This document shows, piece by piece, positions 1-10,325 of a stretch of 64,000 bases of DNA (the first letter of the stretch is position 1; each line of letters begins with the position of its first letter). The translations under genes and the position numbers were made by a program. A model generated the notes under the pieces. It was not told the DNA's origin, did no database searches, and worked only from the letters and a program-made list of their open reading frames with translations. The stretch covers positions 150,409,692 through 150,473,691 of the forward strand of contig NC_035434.2 in assembly GCF_002127325.2 (NCBI RefSeq), written 5' to 3'. This DNA comes from Helianthus annuus (Eukaryota > Streptophyta > Magnoliopsida > Asterales > Asteraceae).

Positions 1-780
1 TTGGGTATTAATCCGTTTCAAATCCAGGTATTGAAATTAAAATGTATACCCTTCAGGTAGGGTCAGTTTCGGTTTTGGTATTGAAAAACCAGTTCAACGT
101 ATGGTTTTTTTATGCAGCCCTGAGGTGTGGTTTCAAAAATTTTAGTTTTCACACTCCCTCACTCCCTCCTAATTCACCCCGCCCAATTTTCCTCTTCCTC
201 AAAACCCCCAAAATTCCCCACATTCCTGAAACAAATTCAACCCCACCAACTCACCAAGTTCAGTGTGAATCCTTTCTGAGCCCTGGTTCTGATCTATACA
301 GTATCTCCACCACAACCACTACGAATTCCAACTTCCACAAAACCCTAATCAATTTTGGTTACCATCAAACCCTAACGATTGTTTCGTTTCGTAGATGGGA
401 CGCAAGGAGAAGCGCATGATTTTGAGTTCGTACCTGCAACGTGCTTATAAAATATCTGATGGGATCGTGAAGAAGAGGAATAAAATCTCAATCGAGTTCG
501 TTGGCTTCTGATTCATGGATATTTGGGGTCGGATTCATTGGCTTCTGATTCATTGGGTGTAAGGAGAAGCGCATGATTTTGAGTTCGTTCCTTCTTCATA
601 CATGTGCTGCAGGATGACATGCTTTTTCAAGCAGAGGTGATCATATATTCCCTCTGTTTGTTATTATAGATGATAAATTTTCACAATATATAACAAGGAT
701 TACACAGATTAGTCCCAATTGAAAAATATCTCTTTTCAGTAACCCATGTTTATGTCAAACCTTTGTAGCTAAATTCTGTC
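1..780. other. Intergenic DNA upstream of PPDK fragment
   Basis: No recognisable gene. An open frame at 42-419 translates to a low-complexity Pro/Ser/Thr-rich string with no family signature and is treated as chance. A short reading frame from the ATG at 394 gives MGRKEKRMILSS and then stops; I do not recognise it. The stretch contains a 28-nt direct duplication, listed separately. Confidence 0.5.
404..588. repeat. 28-nt direct duplication with similar flanks
   Basis: An identical 28-nt word occurs at 404-431 and 561-588 (begins AAGGAGAAGCGCATG). The intervening sequence also has two near-copies of TTGGCTTCTGATTCATGG. This is a local tandem-type duplication with no assigned function. Confidence 0.75.
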
Positions 781-784
781 CAGT

Positions 785-1851
785 TTCACTGCTGCTGATC
801 TTAAAGATCTCACTGCTGCTGATCTTAAAGATCTTGTTGAGCAATACAAGGACGTGTATGTCGAAGCAAAGGGTGAAAAGTTTTCTACAGGTATGAATAT
901 AAGGTTTCTAGATTTGTGTTAAAGTTTTATGAGTGTTTATCCCTAACGGGTCAAATAAAAAATAGCAAAAAGGAGAACGAGTAACCCTTTTCGACCCGTT
1001 ACATAAAAATAGATTTGTGTTATTATGAGTGCTTTTATTCTGTAGATCCAAAGAAACAGCTTGAGTTGGCGGTGAATGTGGTTTTTGATTCGTGGGACAG
1101 CCCGAGGGCCAATAAGTACAGGAGTATTAACCAGATAACTGGGTTAAAGGGGACCGTGGTTAACATTCAATGCATGGTGTTTGGCAACATGGGGGACACT
1201 TCAGGAACCGGTGTTCTTTTCACTAGGAACCCAAGCACGGGTGAAAACAAGCTTTATGGGGAGTTTTTGATCAATGCTCAGGTAAAAATCATGTTTCGCG
1301 TTTAAACATTTATATTGATTATTGGTGGAAAGATGGGCGGGTTGGGTAATTAGTCAAAACGGGCTTTTAGTACATGTTGGGTTGGGTTGGCCCGCTAACA
1401 CTTTTTTGCATTTGTTATAATAATTTGAACTTTTTTAAACAGGGAGAGGATGTTGTTGCTGGGATCAGAACATCACAATATTTGGTGACCATGGAGACTT
1501 GCATGCCGGATGCATACAGAGAGCTTGTGGAGAACTATGAGATCTTAGAGAGACACTATAAAGATATGATGGTAATCATAAAAATAAAAAAATAAAAAAA
1601 TCTTTTCGCTTATTTTTAGCTGTGCTTAAATATCGAAAAATGTAACAATATCTTTGGTGCTACGAGCACAGGATATCGAATTCACAGTTCAAGAAAACAG
1701 ACTTTGGATGTTGCAATGCCGGACAGGGACACGTACCGGCAAAGGTGCAGTGACAATTGTAGTAGAAATGGTGAATGAAGGGTTAATTGATACTAAAACG
1801 GCAATTAAGTGGGTCGAAACTCAACATCTAGATCAACTTCTTCATCCACAG
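785..1851 (+). pseudogene. Pyruvate, phosphate dikinase fragment (4 exons)
   Basis: PPDK interconverts pyruvate, ATP and Pi with PEP, AMP and PPi in the plastid or cytosol. Four consecutive exons of its N-terminal ATP-grasp domain are present: about 785-890, 1046-1281, 1443-1571 and 1672-1851, joined by GT-AG introns in compatible phases. Diagnostic residues include [48 protein letters not shown] and [13 protein letters not shown]. The exon chain has no internal stop. It covers only about 210 of the roughly 880-960 residues of a full enzyme; the transit peptide, the catalytic His domain and the PEP-binding barrel are missing. The first exon carries a 24-nt in-frame tandem duplication that doubles TAADLKDL. 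Retained introns mean DNA-level copying (duplication or capture by a transposon), not retroposition. Assignment is very sure; non-functionality is inferred from the missing domains. Confidence 0.9.
787..834 (+). repeat. 24-nt perfect tandem duplication in PPDK exon
   Basis: Two identical 24-nt units, 787-810 and 811-834, duplicate eight codons (TAADLKDL) in frame inside the first PPDK exon. Ordinary PPDK proteins have one copy. Confidence 0.9.
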
Positions 1852-3654
1852 GTACAGTCAGCGGGTCTTCGGGTTGGTAAAGGGTCAAAAACAGGCCTGG
1901 GTTGCAACAGGCATTCTTTAGTATGGGCTGGGACCAGTTGGGTTAACCGTTAACCAACAAACATTCTGTTGTCCATTTATCATATTCTTAGTTCTGAGTA
2001 GTATCAGGGGCATAGCTTAGGGTGAAATTTCCTATTTTTCGTCCGAAAATTTTAAAACTATATAGGATCGTCACCCAATTATTTTGCGTAAATATTTATA
2101 CAATATATAAATCGGGTCTCATGACTTTCCACCCCCTCGGAACTTTTGGTCAAGCTCCGCCACTGGTAGCTTTGACTTATGGATTAGCAAAGAACTTGGA
2201 GATGTAAGGGAGTCACAAACCCACTCAACTTCTGGGACATACTGGAAAGCTTATGAAAGTGAGAATGGTGTTGATGATTCCATTATTAGTCCATAAGTGC
2301 ATTTAGACAGTTCGATTTTGGGTTCGTCTCTCTCTCTCTCTCAGGTTTAGCTTTTTAGCATTATTGACCTATCTCCAAACTGGGCTATAGCCCATCTGGA
2401 ATCAAGGTAGAATCTATGTTTTTCCTACAAATTCTTTTATCGGTTCTTTAGTTATCTAGGGTCAAAACTATCCTATTTAGATATCAGTTAAAATGGCCAA
2501 GCCGGGCAGATTGCGTGATGGGTATTAGATGGGGGCAAAAATGGGTTGTGCTGACCATAAGTACTTTCTGCTCTAAATTATTAAATGTATGATTTATGTT
2601 TGACGTGTTAAGTATGAGTAAAAAGTTATAATTTCCAATAATAATTCTATTTTTTAAAATAAATTGGAAATAAACACTATGCAACTTTTATCATCTATTT
2701 TTTTAATCACCCCATTCGTAATGGAAGCTTACAACTGGTGAGTTAAATCATCTTTTGATTCAATATTGTTTTTACTTCAATAGAAGCACTTATATATGCA
2801 AGAGAAGAGGCCTCCCGTAGTGATGTTGCAGCTAAAAATTAAGTTGATTCAAATGCCAAGCCTGAATCAGATGATAATGACAGTCTGATGACGTGCGTGA
2901 ACTTTTATATTTGGTTTAAGGTTTTGGTCCTAAACATAAGTACTTTCGTTACTTATAACTGTTCCTATACAGGAGGATGCCAAGGATTCATCTGAGGCGA
3001 AAGTACCTTTGTTACTTATTTTTGTAAGAGAAGAGGCCTCCCATGGTGATGATGTAAATGAAGATTTGTGTAATGATTAGTGTTGAAAATCAAATCTATA
3101 GAAAATGGATAAACAAATGTTGGCAAGTCAACCAAATGTTACTCATTTTGTTACCTATGTTTATTCTGAAACTGATGTTGTACGTGATGAATTTGATACA
3201 GGTCAGTCCAACGTCATTTTACTTGGCAAGGAGCTAATCAACCCGCATGCAGATAAAACATGTATGGATGCTTTTCTTGTTACTATTGTATATATTAATA
3301 TTGTCTTTTTGGAATAACTTATGTCTTATGATGAAGCACGCGACTTTGTTTTGTAAAGGATATTTGATTGGCTAAGACAAAAGGGCTAGCTAATGGCCAA
3401 ACTGAAAACTGGAAGAGTTTTTCAAGGAATGAGAAAAGGTTATGTTGCAAGTGCTTCTAGGAGTGATGTTTGTTGAGACAAAAAGTGTTGTTGCAAGTGC
3501 TGCTAGGATTGATGCAACTTTATGTATTTAGTATTCAAATTGACAACTTATGTATGGATTTTGGTTTACTATTGTTAATATTATTAGTTTTGTTTTTTAG
3601 GTTTGTTCATCTTTGCTATTGTTTTAATTCTACGAAAAAATTGAAAATAAAATT
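1852..3654. other. Unassigned intergenic DNA after PPDK fragment
   Basis: The next PPDK exon (after LLHPQ) is not found. There is a (TC)n microsatellite near 2327-2344. Short open pieces at 2174-2297, 2797-2890 and 3105-3317 look vaguely exon-like (acidic, Asp/Ser-rich) but match no family I can name and are broken by stops. Confidence 0.4.
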
Positions 3655-4492
3655 GCTAATTACACGAAAATGGCCACATAACCACAACAATATATGTGAC
3701 TATAAAATAGAAACGACCACACTTATAGTAAATTCGTGTGACTGTTGATACCATTTTGTCACACTTAATGGGCCAATTCTTAATTACAACAACCTTTTTG
3801 TCACATTTTTTAAAAATTCATGTGGCTAAAACAAACTTTTTAGTGACTATATTATAGAAACAAACACACTTAGGGTAAACTCATGTGACTATACAAAAGA
3901 AACGGCCACACTTAAAATAAATTCATGTGGCCATCGATACCATTTAGTCACACTTAATGGACCATTTTGCTAATTACAACAACCTTTTTGCCACAGTTTT
4001 TTAAAATTTATGTGGCTAAAACAAACTTTTTAGTGACTATATAATAGAAACGACCACACTTACAGTGAATTCATATGGCTATATAATACAGACGACCACA
4101 CTTACAATAAATTCATGTGACCATTGATACCATTTAGCCACACTTAATAGACCATTTGCTTGATTACAACAACCTTTTTTGTCACATATTTTAAAAATTA
4201 ATGTGGCTAAAACAAATTTATTGGTGTCTGTATAATAGAAATGGCCACACTTATAGTAAATTCATGTGGTTGTTGCTACCCGTTTAGCCACACTTATTTG
4301 ACAAAACGATTGATTTCAACAAGACCTTTTGGCCACAGTTTAAGTTGCTATGGCCACACATAAGTGAATGTGGCCGTATGATGCCTACGATGACTCGACC
4401 TTTGGTCACACTTGAGCTGGAAAAAAAAAGTGTGGCGAAAGGCGTATGGTCACACTTTTTTTATGTGGCCGTAAGCCATTTTTGACGTAGTG
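3655..4492. mobile_element. CACTA (En/Spm) element end with subterminal repeats
   Basis: The right boundary at 4477-4492 reads TTTTTGACGTAGTG, the reverse complement of a CACTACGTCAAAA-type CACTA terminus. Leftwards, 3655-4460 is filled with diverged units of about 150-190 bp built on alternating TGTGGCTA and GGCCACACTT words. These are typical transposase-binding subterminal repeats. No matching left CACTA terminus and no transposase were found, so this is a truncated end. Confidence 0.7.
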
Positions 4493-4966
4493 TAAGGGTT
4501 TTACTTCACGTGTCACAGTGGTGATATGTGTTGCGCATTCTACAACTCGTTGTCATGTCTGTGCATATTTCATTGTCGATAACCTGCTAGCTTCACTTTT
4601 CAACATGTTACATGCTGGTTATGCGTAAACCGATTTCGCTATCTATTATACTATTAAACTTACACTATGTGTATTGACCTATTTTAACATATGTGACAGG
4701 TGTTCAGGATGCTTGCTATGTTGCTGAATTTCTATGGAATCGAGCTAGCGAGTCTAGAAACGAACTAAATAATTTATGAGTTGTCGGAACAGTTTTTATC
4801 TGTCTTTGAGAACAATTTGTCTGTAATAACTGTGTTACTTTATATGTTACGGTATGCGACGTAATGATTAAATATTTGGTAATTATAGTTGTTATGGAAT
4901 CTCTTGGACAATCTGTTTCGCTCAGTGCCTCACCCCGATGATTCCGCCATCGGTTGGGGTGTGACA
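4493..4966 (+). mobile_element. Ty3/gypsy LTR 3' part (fragment)
   Basis: The sequence ends in CCGCCATCGGTTGGGGTGTGACA at 4944-4966, the same terminus as the LTRs at 29218, 33665 and 59863 in this window. It also holds the shared splice-acceptor-like box TTTTAACATATGTGACAG|GT (4682-4700). The left part of the LTR is missing at the CACTA border. Confidence 0.7.
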
Positions 4967-5270
4967 AAGTCACAAAACCCGCATCTTATTGATTAAGTCC
5001 CACTCCTCGATTTTCAATCTCGCCAAAGTCCCGATTGTTTCAATCGATTAGAGATGTGTAGTAACTGGAACGGTAAGATACCGTTAATCGCTTCTCGACG
5101 AGAGTATCTTACCTATAGGCCAAAGCACGTTGTCTCTAATTCGAAAGGACTTTCGACCCACTTTGGAATAGTCGACGTTTCTCTACCCGAAACAATCCAA
5201 TGTTTTATGAGCCTCTCTTTAATGTTATCTCAATTTATATGTGATTTTTATACTTGATACTTCGTTCATT
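4967..5270 (+). mobile_element. Ty3/gypsy leader fragment, PBS deleted
   Basis: This matches the untranslated leader that follows the LTRs at 32517-33400 and 62101-62800, for example the CTCGCCAAAGTC and GATGTGTAGTAACTGGAA words. The primer-binding site that should follow the LTR (TGGTATCAGAGC) is absent, so the first several hundred bases of the leader are deleted. Confidence 0.65.
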
Positions 5271-5296
5271 TCAAAACCGTTACACAATTCGCTTCA

Positions 5297-5586
5297 TTAA
5301 CGAATGCAAGTGTGAAGATCGCTAGAAACTTGAAAACAACGTATGCTACTAACATGAGTCTTACAACTAAGTGCATCGGCCACGACATTCGCTTTACCAG
5401 GATGGTAGCGAATCTCGTAGTCGTAGTCGTTAAGTAATTCCACCCAACGTCGCTGACGCATGTTTAGTTCCTTTTGGTTAAAGATGTGTTGTAGGCTCTT
5501 ATGGTCAGTGAAAACCACACACTTCGTACCATATATGTAGTGTCGCCAAATCTTTAACGCAAAAACAACTGCGCCAAGCTCGAGGT
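5297..5586 (-). pseudogene. Ty3/gypsy RNase H fragment (3' part)
   Basis: Reading leftwards the frame encodes ELGAVVFALKIWRHYIYG, FTDHKSLQHIFNQKELN, RQRRWVELLNDYDYEI and YHPGKANVVADALS. These are the standard C-terminal half of the RNase H of plant Ty3/gypsy polyproteins. It continues directly from the reverse transcriptase fragment at 7515-8205 once the intervening solo LTR is discounted. The usual ADALSRK ending is CK here. The reading stops being recognisable near 5300, where it abuts a plus-strand LTR/leader piece, so the neighbouring gypsy fragments are rearranged relative to each other. Confidence 0.88.
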
Positions 5587-7509
5587 TGTAACGCCCTAAC
5601 ACATTTTAACCTAAGATTCACAGCGGAAAACGCATATGTAAAATTTCTTTCATGATACTCTTCAATTCACTTAAATACATTAATCTTTTTTTATAAATTA
5701 ATGAAAACTAACATACATATATCAAATTAAGTGACCACATACAGACCCACGTACAATCCATGACTTGACTCGATCTTCGACCGCGTACACTTCTTGATGA
5801 AATTTCCATAACCCTGTACAGCCTGCAGTCACCACATTCAATCACATCATTAGAAACCGGTGACATAATACAAATAATCTTAACACATGCATAATAAAGC
5901 GTCAACATATCATGCTTTCTCTTATACTAGCCCCATCATCCATCCATTCGATCACTCGCATCGGATTGCGGAGTCAACCTTCTCTTCCATAGTTACGTGC
6001 CTATACTTCACATTAATTCTCAATAGGAAAACGGTTAGTATCATTAGCTTCCCTTCATATGAACATGTCCTCAAATACCCATAACTCGACTTATTCATTC
6101 AAGCATATAATTAAATACCCACTCAAACATGTATTCAATTTCTATCCATACACGTACTTGCAATTTACATCCTACATGTATAACTCCTTAATTCGCCTTT
6201 ATGCATAATTCATTATGTAAGTTCCCCTTTCTTACCCAAACTTAATCGAATCCCTTTCTTAACCACTTTCAACCCATTACCACTAAAACTTAACTTAGTA
6301 ATAATCATTAATTCATATCTTCTTACAGTACATTCAATAATTACCATATTTCATAAATACCTTACCAAACAAAAACGGGTAAGTTCGGAGTTCACTTACC
6401 TCGTGCGTCCGAGTTCAAGCATAGCTTCCGTGTTTATTTTTGGCCCGTTGCCCTTCCATGCTTGTGTCCATGTTGACATGACTCCTATCCGTACATGCTA
6501 TCACATTCATCATAACATGATTAGCATACATGAGCATACATATCTTTTAATGAAGGTTTCTAGCCATATCATGTTATCAAACTAATTTCTCACTTGTAAT
6601 TCATTCAAAACACATTCCTTATACAAATCTATTATCTAATACATCATCATCACATACTACATACATTTATTCATTATTAGCATACAATCTCACTTATCAT
6701 TTCTCTTAAGCATTTCATCAAACACCTGGTGCGCGTATCACTTTCTACGCATAATGTACAAGTGCTTTAAGCATGTTCTTCCTTATTTCATCTTATGAAC
6801 CATTACATTCAAGCAAAATCTCATAATCAAGAATTCTACATCAAGTTTATCTATCTTAGCCTATCATACAATACCCTATACATCACAAGATCACACTATA
6901 ACATCTTCAAGTTCATCATGATCATCATCTTCACACTCATGCAATGGGTTTTATTCTAAATCACCCAATTACTTGAAATTATTCATATCACAAGTTCTAT
7001 TTGGTGTTTCTAACACCTCTACATGCTTAAATTCATACAATTTCATGGATTGATCATAACCCACTTCAAACAAGATCATCAAATCTGAGTTTTAAGACAT
7101 ACCTTGTGATCCCCTTGTGAAGGTGATTGTTAATTTATGTTTGGTTGTGAATTTGGGCTTCGTTTCGTCTTTCAATTTGAAGAACTTGATGAAGTTTAGG
7201 GTTTTTGGCTCCATGGGAGCCTTCCTGCTCGTTCACGAACACACACACACACGATGTGTGTGTCTGTTTGTGTGTTGTTTTCTTTTAATAGAACAACTTT
7301 CAAGTTAATCACTTTGGTCCCTCATGTTTCGTTTTAATTAAATAAGGCTACAATCCTTCGTTTAATACCAACGATACTAATATTCAACTAGGTTAATTAT
7401 CCCTAGTAAATATTCATTTACGGGTTCCCTTTTACTCCTAACAGTATTTTTACCCGTTCCTTTATATTATCCGGGTTTAAATTACCAAACCCATTTTTGG
7501 GGTGTTACA
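5587..7509 (-). mobile_element. Solo LTR (1.9 kb) inside RNase H
   Basis: Bounds are TGTAACGCCC at 5587 and GGGTGTTACA at 7500-7509, flanked by a perfect 5-bp duplication GAGGT (5582-5586 and 7510-7514). Removing it restores the RNase H reading across the site. There is no internal region, so it is a solo LTR. Orientation is inferred as minus, because on that strand it starts TGTAACACCCC and has a GAGGTAAGTGAAC donor-like site, as other LTRs here do. It contains a (CA)n/(GT)n tract near 7240-7270. No coding content. Confidence 0.85.
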
Positions 7510-7514
7510 GAGGT

Positions 7515-8205
7515 CGTGGGTAGTATAGTTTTTCTCATGTATTTTGAGTTGACGAAAGCCATAAGCGATGACCTTGTCTCATTGCATGAGAACAAAACCA
7601 AGACCACGGTTCAAGGCATCACAGTATGCCACGAAATCATCATTCCCATCAGGAAGAGCAAAAATAGAACGTTACAATGGAAGTTCTTAAGAGTTTGTAA
7701 AGGTTCCTCTTGCTCAGGACCCCAAGCAAAAGGTTTCCCTTTTTGAGTTAATGAAGTGAGAGGTACAACAAGCTTTGAGAAGTTTGAGATGAATCGGCGG
7801 TAATAACCCACCAATCCTAAGAAAGAACGAATTTCGAAAGGAGTTTTAGGCACCGTCCAATTCTTCACTGCTTCGATTTTGGAAGGATCAACATGGATTC
7901 CTTTTTCACTAACAACATGTCCCAGGAATTGGACTTTTTTAATCCAGAACTCTCATTTGGAAAACTTTGCGTATAAGCGTTCGACACGTAAGAGTTCGAG
8001 TATGAGGCATAGATGACGTTCGTGATCGGTTTAAGTTTTAGAATAAATGAGGATATCATCAATGAAGACGATCACAAAACGATCCAAGTAAGACTAACAA
8101 ACACGATTCATAAGATCCATGAACACAGCGGGTGCGTTGGTCAAACCAAAAGGCATAACCATGAACTCATAGTGTCCATAGCGTGTGCGAAAAGCTCTAT
8201 ACCTT
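7515..8205 (-). pseudogene. Ty3/gypsy reverse transcriptase/RNase H fragment
   Basis: Minus-strand frames show [22 protein letters not shown], then FVIVFIDDILIYSK (the catalytic Asp-Asp box), VQFLGHVVSEKGI, KTPFEIRSFLGLVGYYRRFI and, near 7560, the start of RNase H (VIAYGFRQLKIHEKNY). The order and spacing are those of a chromovirus-type gypsy polymerase. Several in-frame stops (after MNRVC, YSKT and KFSK) and a frameshift make it dead. It is separated from its RNase H remainder (5297-5586) by the solo LTR. Upstream protease and gag are absent. Confidence 0.88.
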
Positions 8206-8771
8206 ATTCATTATCCACCCGGTTTACGTTTCTAACACTTAAAAAACAATCTTTAACACACCTCGAAACTTATGTAGAATATTAAGTACTCAACTACATT
8301 ATAAATAATCACATATTTTAATAATTTCAAGTTTCTAACAAAACTCAACACATTATTATTATATTTTAATATTATATAACATCTTACAAAATTTGGTTTC
8401 GATGTGGGCAAACCTATACATTAACATTTAACAAAAGCACAACACGAGGGCATTCGTGCTCACTAACTTTCCACGAATCACCCATCGCCATTTCCATTCA
8501 AGAGTTATTATGCGTTTTCCACGCTCCTTTGAGACCCCGAAAAATAGGGTTGTTCATTTTTCTCCGAAACCCGACCCGAATTTAAAGCCACCCAAACCTG
8601 AACTAGAGAATACCCAAAAAACTCGAACCCGAATAACTCGAACTTTAAATGGGTCGATTATCTGGTCAATTTTTTCCTTGCCAAAAACCCAACCAACTCG
8701 ACCAAAAAAACTGAAACCCGAAAAAAACCCTGAACATTTATCGTCCCTTTTTATATTTTTTTAACGACTAG
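8206..8771. other. Unassigned DNA with CCCGAA-rich repeat
   Basis: 8206-8535 is AT-rich with nothing recognised. From about 8536 the sequence is a string of diverged ACCCGAA and AACTCGAAC words, of the kind found in hAT-type plant MITEs that start AGGGTTGTTCA. It may be the left half of an element whose right half is at 9590-9755, ending in CACCCCTA. No target duplication was resolved. Confidence 0.45.
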
Positions 8772-8990
8772 TATACCAATTGGTTGGGCTTTCGCACCAA
8801 CTTCAGTGGTACACGAGAGAACCGGGTTCAAAACCAGGGGACCCTCCATTTTGGCCTTGGTACATCCTGGCTCTCAATCCACCCGTGGATAGAACACCAC
8901 TAAGAATGGATATCATAGGCATTTAATTCTCACCGCGGCTTGCTCTAGGAGGAAACCATGCAACCATGGCTTGTGTAAAACTATTAAGTT
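8772..8990 (+). mobile_element. Possible tRNA-derived SINE remnant
   Basis: An A-box-like string (TACCAATTGGTTGGGC, 8773-8788) and a B-box-like string (GGGTTCAAAACC, about 8823) are spaced as in a Pol III promoter. They are followed by about 150 bp of non-coding body. Flanking duplications were not identified, so this is tentative. Confidence 0.4.
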
Positions 8991-9059
8991 ATAGATGTGT
9001 TTTAGTTTGGTGTCTCTAAATAACATTAAGTTTTAGGACTTTTGAACATTATAATATCA

Positions 9060-9439
9060 CGCCTACTTGCAATGTGCGCGTATAATGTATATATGTGTGG
9101 GCGCTCAAGGGCAAAAAGTGAAAGCGCACTAATCTTTAACGTTATTTTACTAATTTCATGAAAATAACATTAAAAAAGGGGATGATTAATCATGCATCAT
9201 GTGGTGGCGTTGATAGCTTCAATACAACGGAATACATGCACTAATCGACATTTGTCTCACTTGCTGAGTGCTATGTGCCTTATGTCCAAGGCTTGATGTA
9301 AACCAACTATCGAGCCGGGAGTCTCACTGGAAGCAGCCTCTCTATTCCTAGGGGGTAGAGGTAAGATTGTCTACATCTACCTTTCTCAGACCCTACCTTA
9401 GCTTAGCTATTAATGGGATTTACTGAGTATGATGATGAT
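9060..9439 (+). mobile_element. SINE-like retroposon ending in (GAT)n
   Basis: A 380-bp body ends in GGGATTTACTGAGTATGATG and a short GAT run. It is flanked by 16-bp near-perfect duplications (GAACATTATAATATCA at 9044-9059 and GAACATTACAATATCA at 9440-9455). The 3' half resembles the plant TS-type SINE end (GGTAGAGGTAAG ... GTCTACATC). A related copy lies in reverse at 25251-25640. The 5' end lacks an obvious tRNA-like head, so the promoter type is unclear. Confidence 0.75.
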
Positions 9440-9455
9440 GAACATTACAATATCA

Positions 9456-9847
9456 TAATGTCAAATGATTTTTGAATTTTAATGATATATTTGTAGTAGC
9501 AATATGAATTTTGATGATATTTTATAAAAAAAAATCTATTCAACATCTAAACCCGAAAATTTTGATGATATTTTGTAAAAAAAATCATGTAACATCTAAA
9601 CCCGAAACCCGAACAACCCGACCTAACTAACTTAACCCGGCCAACCCAAATATTAAATGGGTCAGTTATCAGGCCACTTTCTACCAGCAAACTCGAACAA
9701 CCCGACCCGAAAAACCCAAAACCCGAAAAAGAAAACCGAAAAACACCCCTACCAACAAATGGACACGAGGTTAGTTTAGCATCATGGTGCCATATTGGTA
9801 TAGTTAAGGGGTCACTTTTGTAATACCCTTACAATAATATTCCCGTG
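9456..9847. other. CCCGAA-rich repeat upstream of RRP45
   Basis: 9540-9755 repeats the ACCCGAAACCCGAAC style of sequence seen at 8536-8760 and ends GAAAAACACCCCTACC, resembling a hAT-type terminus. 9756-9847 would include the RRP45 promoter; I see no convincing TATA box. Confidence 0.45.
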
Positions 9848-10325
9848 GTGAACTTTCGTCAAAAACCCTTCTTCAAACCTGCAAATTCACAAAGGTCAAG
9901 AGTCGCCGGCACCACCGTAACTGCCACCACCACCGCCGGCTACTCCGTCTACAGGCAAGTTCACTTGAATATATACATATACACATTAATTTACTCTTAT
10001 TGTAGCATCTGTATAGGTTCTAGTGAACTGTGTATACACACATAATCAATTTTTGTGGATTGTTTTTAAGTGTTTATGTACTTTAATCGGTGAAAATCGT
10101 CTTATTATAGACAATTATTAGGTTAGGGTTTCATATTCGGTTGAACTGAACCTAGAAACATCACTGTGATTGCTAAATTACTCAGATTATATACCGTCAT
10201 GTTGTTAGGTTAAGTAACATATGTTCCATTTATAGTATTCAAAATCCAAATATGTATGCAAGTTGTGATGCAATTTGAGTATTTGACGATATGAGTATTT
10301 CAGTTAGTGAAGTGCAGGGGAGAAA
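9848..10325 (+). other. RRP45 5' UTR with probable intron
   Basis: A GC-rich CCACCACCGCCGGC leader ends at 9954 in ACAG|GCAAGT, a good match to a GC-type donor. Acceptors are available at 10302 (TTTCAG) or 10317 (TGCAG), just before the start codon. This suggests a 5'-UTR GC-AG intron. There is no transcript to confirm it. Confidence 0.5.

Noticed and set aside
42..419. 125-residue open frame at the left edge
   Set aside because: Low-complexity Pro/Thr/Ser sequence with no homology signs; typical of UTR-like C-rich DNA.
3105..3317. Possible small gene (70 residues)
   Set aside because: No recognisable family, no splice partners, surrounded by repeats.
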